From: Quercus robur
Lineage: Eukaryota; Streptophyta; Magnoliopsida; Fagales; Fagaceae
Assembly: GCF_932294415.1 (NCBI RefSeq)
Contig: NC_065537.1
Location: forward strand, 49,210,302 to 49,274,301
Direction of reading: 5' to 3'
DNA: 64,000 nt
This document shows, one piece after another, positions 59,231-64,000 of this stretch; position 1 is the stretch's first letter, and every line of letters begins with the position of its first letter. Position numbers and translations under genes: made by a program. The notes below the pieces were generated by a model that did not search any database, was not told the origin of the DNA, and saw only the letters and a program-made list of their open reading frames with translations.

Positions 59231-59239
59231 TTCACGGAC
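59231..59239 (+). repeat. 9-bp target-site duplication, right copy
   Basis: TTCACGGAC, identical to 43197-43205. Confidence 0.8.
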
Positions 59240-59373
59240 ACTATTCTAATTTCTAAGCGCCCAAAAAATATCAGAAACACAACACAAACAGATGAGATAA
59301 ACTGATAGCAGATTGGCATAGTTGAGACTTTGAGAGAGCTTATAGTTTGCCATGAAACCTTAAAAAAGCAGCC
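59240..59373 (+). promoter_or_regulatory. remaining ORRM1 5' region
   Basis: Only 134 bases of non-element DNA separate the MULE from the ORRM1 start codon. There is no clear TATA box. This is probably mostly 5' UTR, so the promoter must lie in the MULE end or have been displaced to beyond 43.2 kb. Confidence 0.5.
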
Positions 59374-60683
59374 ATGGAACAAGCTCTCTCTTCCTCAACC
59401 ATAATCTCTACAACACAAATATTTCCACTCAAACCTCTCAAAACCCATCTCCAAACTCCAACAATAAACCTCAAATTCTCCATTTCTCCAAAGAAAAACA
59501 ACCACCTTCATCTTTCTTCTTTTTCTTCTTCTTGTCTATGTTTCTCTAATAAAGCAAGTGCCACTTCAACGACAACACCACCAGCATTAACTTCCACTCC
59601 CAGTAGTGACAACCACCATTGGATGGTGCTCATGGAGGCTCCTCCACAAGGGGTCAATTCCAAACCACAAGTTATTGAATTCTATGTTAAGACATTGGAA
59701 AGAGTTTTAGGCAGGTGGGTATGTTTCAAAATATTCTTTTTTTGTCATGTTGCAAATGTTTCTTAGCTGGTCTGAAATCCTGCTTTGGTTGTGATTTTTT
59801 GAATAACAGTGAGAAGGATGCTCAGATGTGTATATATGATGCTTCTTGGGATACCCACTTCGGCTTTTGCTGTGACATTGATGAAGAAACCTCCCGTGAA
59901 CTTGCCGGTAAGTTTCTATAGCAGAAAAAGTCTGAGTCATCTGATGTACTTCAATTCTGTACCATACTTTGCTTTCATGTTTGTGGAGAAACTAAAATTG
60001 TGAGAGTCACTTTCGTAGTTTCATTAATATTGATGTGTAATGAATATGTTTTAGGATTACCCGGCGTTTTATCAGTTAGGCCTGACCCAGATTATAGTTC
60101 TGTGAAAAAGGATTATAGTTTTTCAAGTATTCAATCCAGTTATCTGTCAAGCTCACAAATTGGAAGTAATCTGTTGTTTCCCGTGGGGAGTACCAAACAC
60201 TGGCTTGCTCGAATGGACAAACCAGGGATTGGAGTTGTTACAAAGGCTCAAATGGTTGATTATTATGCTCAAATACTGACCAAGGTTTTGGGGAAGTAAG
60301 TAAATAACATTTGAGCTTGTTATTATGTTTCTGTTCCATTTTATTGTAACGTCTCTAACAGTGCATCAATGCAATATTCTTCCTTTGATTGCTGTATTTC
60401 TCTTCACCCTGAAAGTGGAATAATACTTTTTGTAGTGAGAAAGACGCACAAATGTGTATTTATCATGTTTCTTGGCAGTCCAACTTTGGGTTCTGTTGTG
60501 AACTTGATGATGAATGTGCACGGGAACTAGCTGGTTAGTATTTGCATTTGGTTTCTCTTTGCCACGGTTGTGATATGTATTTTGCAGCTTGAAGACAAAT
60601 GCTTCCATATGGTGTAGGTGTACCAGGTGTATTATCTGTTCAGCTAGATAAGAATTTTGAGTCAGAGAATAAGGATTATGGAG
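59374..60683 (+). CDS. ORRM1: organelle RRM-containing editing factor, 5' part (ORRM1-like)
   Basis: Five exons in the window: 59374-59714, 59810-59907, 60055-60295, 60436-60533 and 60618-60683. All join in frame at GT-AG sites, and the last ends at a donor (GGAG|GTTTGT). The first 70 residues are rich in Ser, Thr and Asn with few acids, as in chloroplast transit peptides. Two MORF/RIP-like repeats follow: HHWMVLMEAPPQG...EKDAQMCIYDASWDTHFGFCC...LPGVLSVRPD, then KHWLARMDKPGIGV...EKDAQMCIYHVSWQSNFGFCC...VPGVLSVQLD. Two such repeats before an RRM define ORRM1, which is needed for C-to-U editing of many chloroplast transcripts and binds PPR editing factors. The RRM is absent from the remaining 3.3 kb, so it lies past the right edge or is lost. 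A MORF protein is the alternative, but those have one repeat. Confidence 0.85.
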
Positions 60684-62237
60684 GTTTGTACGTTTTTCAA
60701 ATAATATCTTTGTGTGTTTTTTTAATGTTTGATCAGATAAAACATGCTCCACATCTCTTCTACCTTGCAACTTCGCTTCTCTTCAAGCATTGTATTCAGT
60801 GATATCTTGATCTCAGAGATATATTGCAAATTATTAACTTTGACTGTTTCTTTCTTTCTTTTCTTCTTTTAATAATTTCTATTTGAAAGGCCTGTGTGTC
60901 AAAAAAGTATATAGCAGCAGCACCATGTAACTTATGCTAGTATATTTGTGTCGGTGTCATAACAAATACATGTTTTAGAGATTCTAATACTTAATCAACC
61001 AATATGTTTATGTGATTTCACCGTATGAGATGATCTCTCAAGTAATTTAGTTATGTAAATAAAGCAATTAACTTTAGACGTTTTATTAATTTGAGCTGGA
61101 TTTTAGTGGAGGGGTAAATTCTATGTCATTGTAGATGGCCAGTCTTTGAAGCGGCTAAAGGAAAGTTCTATAGTTTAGTAGCAGCCATGTGTCTTTTCCT
61201 CGAAAGTGGAAGACTTTGTATTGAGTAGAAAAATAGGCTTTATAGTGGCTGCAGTTCTTTGTGGCAGAGATGAGTCTTTTCCTTGGTTAGAATCATGCAT
61301 TGGGCTTGGGAACACTTTGTAGTGTATAGCAGTTGTGATTCTAGAGTTTGTGGCAGAGCATGCCTTTGCAACAGAAAGCACACAATGTCAATTCATGACT
61401 TATAAAAGTGGACAGCGTTTGATACTGACTGTGAAGGTTGCCTGATACTGACTGTGAAGGTTGCTAAGTGAGCTTTAGCACAAGGGAAATCTCAAGGAAG
61501 TAATTCCTGATCATATTTTATTGTCAAGCTCAATGAGAAAGTTGCTGATGGAATTGGTCATTCAAAGGGAAGTATTATGTCAGGTACACTGAGACATGCA
61601 GCAGTTAGTAGAATTGTACAATATATGAAGTATTAGCTATAGCCATGAGAAGTATACCCATGAAACTTTAACCATATGGCTTGCAGAAGGTTTAAAAAAA
61701 TGAGCAGATTAGGAAGGTATCTGATGCTGGGGTAAGAAAGAGGTAAGTATAGCCAATCTTGTCACAAAAACTGTCATGTAAAGTTGCTAGAAGTCTTGAG
61801 CGAGGAGAAAAGAATCAGATGCATTGAGAAAGAGAGATTCCTAATGTATCTATGTGAGGGGTGAGACTGAAAAAGGTAGGGTCCAACTTATTATATTCTT
61901 AAATGGAATTCATCCAACTGGATGGAGTTAAGGTGCAGGTTATAACTTTAAATGGGTTAGAAGATTCAAATGCTACTGAGGAAAGTAAATTGCTTACTCC
62001 TTGTTCTTGGAAAATTATTTTGGAAAGCCATGGGAAAAGAAATTATATTCCATAGACCCCAAAATGTGATGTTTAACGTTATAGTGACATGTATGGTGGT
62101 GCATTTCTCTAATACTCGCTATTGACTTTGATAACAACTAGTTTATGTCAGAAAATGGCTTCAGGTCTGGTTCTTGTGTATTGATTAAGGCTCATCTTTA
62201 AATTGAAGTTCATGTATAAAAGGTGGTTTTGTGAAAA
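60684..62237 (+). other. ORRM1 intron 5 (or downstream DNA), no exon seen
   Basis: AT-rich to mixed sequence with no RRM motif (no RNP1 or RNP2) in any plus frame that I could find. A 20-base direct repeat, GATACTGACTGTGAAGGTTG, occurs at about 61421 and 61443. Confidence 0.5.
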
Positions 62238-62313
62238 AGGGGGTAAGGTTGCCTACCTACCATGACCTCTCCTAGAATCCGCAATAGTGGGAGCTTTGTG
62301 CACTGGGTACGAC
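62238..62313 (+). repeat. Au-like SINE, 3' part
   Basis: GGGTAAGGTTGCCTACC, then CCTCTCCTAGAATCCGCAAT, then GTGGGAGCTTTGTGCACTGG, the conserved body of plant Au-type SINEs. The tRNA-like 5' portion is not seen. Confidence 0.55.
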
Positions 62314-62412
62314 CATGAAGTTTTAAGAAACTCTGTTGTTGGTTACTCAAGCAAATGAGGAGGAGGTATGCAATGCTGGAATTGGTGAAGATATTACAAA
62401 AACATAATAAAA

Positions 62413-62580
62413 TTGTTGTACCTAGTGCACAAAACTTCTACTTTTGTGGGGTTTAGGAGAGGTGATTGGTAGGCAACCTTAGTGCCTTACACCCAATTTT
62501 ATTTTGGAGAGCCTGATTCCTAGACTCAAGTTTGCAACTTGTCACTTTGGGTGGAAGGCACTTGCTATCGCACTAAGGCC
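62413..62580 (-). repeat. Au-like SINE, reverse orientation
   Basis: On the minus strand: GGGCCTTAGTGCGATAGCAA near the start (box A-like), GTTGCAAACTTGAGTCT (box B-like), TGTAAGGCACTAAGGTTGCC, CACCTCTCCTAAACC and TTTTGTGCACTAGGTAC. It forms an inverted pair with the element at 62238-62313. Confidence 0.55.
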
Positions 62581-62593
62581 CAACCTCTCTGTT

Positions 62594-62875
62594 AAATTAC
62601 TGATTCTCCTAAAAGTTTAAGCTATTAGGAAATGGTGAATTTAATCACTTAACCATAATTCTAACACTCCCCCTTACACGTGGGCCTAAACTTCCCCTTA
62701 ATAAGTGGGGGCTCAACACGTGAGAATTTAAAATTTTAAATCTGAGAGAGAGTGAAGGCAAGGAACGAATTTAGGATTCCTGCTCTAATACTATTTTAAA
62801 TTACCGATTCTCCCAAAAGCTTAAACTGTTATGAAATGGTGAATTTAATCATTTAATCGTAATTCTAATGCTCTC
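62594..62875 (+). repeat. 78-bp direct repeats flanking a 120-bp core
   Basis: TTAAATTAC(T/C)GATTCTCC followed by AAAAG(T/C)TTAA and AAATGGTGAATTTAATCA occurs at 62594-62672 and again at 62795-62875. The core holds CCCCTTACACGTGGGCC and GCTCAACACGTGAGAA. It could be a tiny terminal-repeat element or a simple duplication. Confidence 0.65.
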
Positions 62876-64000
62876 TTTAGATAGCATAATAATTAACAAT
62901 AGTTTTATTTTTAATTCTTAATCCAATTGCTCTGAAACATGCCTTAGCCAAGATGGTTACTGGCTAGTCCAACTTGGTTAATGATGATCAGATGATGTAA
63001 GTGAGACTGTCAAGATGATTTGTTGTGTGAGACCGAAATCTTCAATGGTTAATGCGAGGCATATTTGGTGCTAGTTAAAGTCTGTATGAGGGAGTGACTG
63101 ACATCAGCCAACCCAACAAAAGCAAAAATATATAATTTATTGAAAGCCTGTATTTTGTGCTTTGTGATAATGTACTGATCTTTATCGGTGGACAGTACTT
63201 GAGGGTAGGTATCTAGGTGATATTATACTCTAAGCAGTCCCATTTAATATAATATTTTTCATTACATGATTAAGAAATTTTATAGTATTACCTGTCAAAC
63301 ATTTTTTTTTTTCCTTTCATTTTTACAAATTTTGAACATTTTGGAATTTCTAAAAAAAACCTCATACAGTGTGATGGACTCCGGTTCTATTAAGTGCTAT
63401 AAGAACAGTAGGCGAAACAATCTACTTTGAGGCTGGCCAGCCTCCTAAAATAAGAGGGAGGGGGTGGGGAGACATTTGAGTGAGAATTATTCTGAGATTC
63501 CTTTATCGAATACAAAACCTACATAAATAGCCAACACCTCTCCTACCTCATTGAAAAGACTAATAGGAATGATAACCAATCTATTTTTCTACTTTATCTC
63601 CCAAGTCCAAGGAACTACTCTTCATTATTATTTGATAAAACCACAGCAAAACTTGGCAAAACAAATTTAATCTATCTAATCTATTTCGGTACCAAACATG
63701 CAAAAATTGCAGCCAACCTTGTGACATTGCTTGCTGCCTGGCTCATATCACAGTGTTTTCACCTGCTCTGATACATTCACCAGTGAGGTGAACATACCAA
63801 GCACATTAGGTTATATCTTTTGTTAAGGACCTAGTCCTGTAGAAACCATTAACTTTTTCAGTTTAGGATTTTAATGACATGTTATCACCTAGTGTAAATA
63901 GCTGGTTAGAGGATTGGTCGAGTATTTGATGGAACTTGACTGCTTGCAGAATAGACATTATCTGTTAACTATTAGAGTAAATTCTGAAACCTTCCTCAAT
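62876..64000. other. right edge, no gene recognised
   Basis: Mixed AT-rich sequence, presumably still inside the large ORRM1 intron. No splice-bounded frame with similarity was found. Confidence 0.45.

Noticed and set aside
1..64000. tRNA, rRNA, snRNA or organelle DNA insertions
   Set aside because: None recognised on either strand by eye; only SINE promoter-like boxes near 62.5 kb resemble tRNA sequence.

Overview
The window is nuclear DNA of a flowering plant, most likely a woody eudicot. It is AT-rich, its genes are split by short GT-AG introns, and it is dense with plant transposons (L1-type LINEs, MITEs, Helitrons, a Mutator-like element, Au-like SINEs, copia-type LTR remnants). The plant-specific genes MORF/RRM editing factor ORRM1 and plant mobile domain (PMD) confirm a land plant. 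The repeat style reminded me of Fagales, but I cannot fix the species from sequence alone.

Layout. 1-9.9 kb: gene-free, with a copia-like LTR remnant, several MITEs, a 2.3-kb element with long terminal inverted repeats and a 0.3-kb relative. 9.9-10.6 kb: two gene fragments fused head to head, a VPS4/SKD1 ATPase exon (-) and a UDP-glycosyltransferase pseudogene (+). 11.9-19.2 kb: apparently nested Helitrons, the inner one carrying a TANGO2-like fragment. 20.5 kb: the last exon of VPS4/SKD1 (-). 21.0-24.4 kb: a 5'-truncated decayed LINE (-). 24.9-26.3 kb: a solo LTR and a MITE inserted in an older dispersed repeat. 28.2-36.3 kb: the first host gene with a nearly complete coding model, a 14-exon MFS transporter, whose last intron lacks a visible AG acceptor. 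37.1-42.9 kb: a nearly complete but mutated LINE (+) with a long poly(A) tail.

43.2-59.2 kb is the most interesting part: a single 16,025-bp Mutator-like element (MULE). It has about 190-bp diverged terminal inverted repeats and is flanked by a perfect 9-bp target duplication. It carries an intact 929-residue MULE transposase (+), a hairpin-rich tandem array, fragments of two captured host genes (GPN1-type GTPase and lysyl-tRNA synthetase, both -), and a six-exon PMD/MAIN-like gene (-). The PMD gene is open except for one in-frame TGA. Transposase and PMD gene converge from opposite ends. Each seems to have a 5' UTR exon near a TIR and a 5' UTR intron whose acceptor lies a few bases before the ATG. 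A third copy of the left terminus lies inside the element.

59.4 kb to the right edge: the 5' half of the chloroplast editing factor ORRM1 (two MORF/RIP-like repeats). Its C-terminal RRM is not in the window. The MULE sits only about 134 bp upstream of its start codon, so the element's end now occupies much of the likely ORRM1 promoter. All protein-family calls come from recognising translated motifs by eye; no database search was run.
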